DNA of 5,041 nucleotides from an uncultured Oscillospiraceae bacterium (lineage in GTDB: Bacteria; Bacillota; Clostridia; Oscillospirales; Ruminococcaceae): contig CAKSHT010000153.1 in the NCBI GenBank assembly GCA_934457235.1, positions 1 to 5,041 of the forward strand. Reading direction: 5' to 3'. The notes under the pieces are model-generated. The model did no database searches, had not been told where the DNA came from, and worked only from the letters and a program-made list of their open reading frames with translations. Both the position numbers and the translations under genes were made by a program. The stretch's first letter is position 1. The number at the start of each line of letters is the position of its first letter. Of this stretch, positions 5,038-5,041 are shown piece by piece.

Positions 5038-5041
5038 TATT

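Overview
The window holds seven genes, all read from the minus strand, with no RNA genes, mobile elements or CRISPR array. In transcription order (high to low coordinates) they are miaA, hfq, a HlyD-like membrane protein gene, yggS/ylmE, sepF/ylmF, ylmH and the 5' two-thirds or so of divIVA, which runs off the left edge. The set is typical of the Bacillota: a SepF/YlmH/DivIVA division cluster and a Gram-positive style Hfq. The moderately GC-rich genes, the very AT-rich main intergenic gap, and an orphan HlyD-like protein just before YggS/SepF suggest a gut-type clostridium (Oscillospiraceae/Ruminococcus-like). That placement is an inference from gene style, not from a database comparison.

Right part (about 4096-5041): miaA, a tRNA A37 dimethylallyltransferase gene, starts at TTG behind a strong Shine-Dalgarno (SD) sequence. 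It is followed by a perfect 13-bp hairpin and a U tract (4014-4051), a convincing intrinsic terminator. This separates miaA from hfq, although the two genes are neighbours.

Gap 3854-4095: after the terminator come an AT-rich stretch with a second perfect A/T hairpin, an extended -10 promoter candidate for the downstream operon (3966-3974), and a roughly 100-nt hfq leader. The leader contains two small hairpins and an unannotated 28-codon reading frame. That frame has its own SD, and its TGA stop lies inside the hfq SD. It is the most interesting unlabelled object in the window.

Left part (1-3853): hfq, the HlyD-like gene, yggS, sepF, ylmH and divIVA look like one tightly packed operon. hfq and the HlyD-like gene share a base (TAATG), yggS starts 23 bp inside the HlyD-like gene, sepF follows yggS after 15 bp, ylmH follows sepF after 2 bp, and only divIVA has a real gap (66 bp) with a weak hairpin. 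The usual ylmG/yggT gene between sepF and ylmH is missing. The operon links an RNA chaperone (Hfq) and a membrane adaptor-like protein to PLP homeostasis (YggS), Z-ring anchoring (SepF), an S4 RNA-binding protein (YlmH) and the curvature-sensing scaffold DivIVA. No wholly new system is proven here; the leader frame and the coupled hfq/HlyD pair are the points worth testing.
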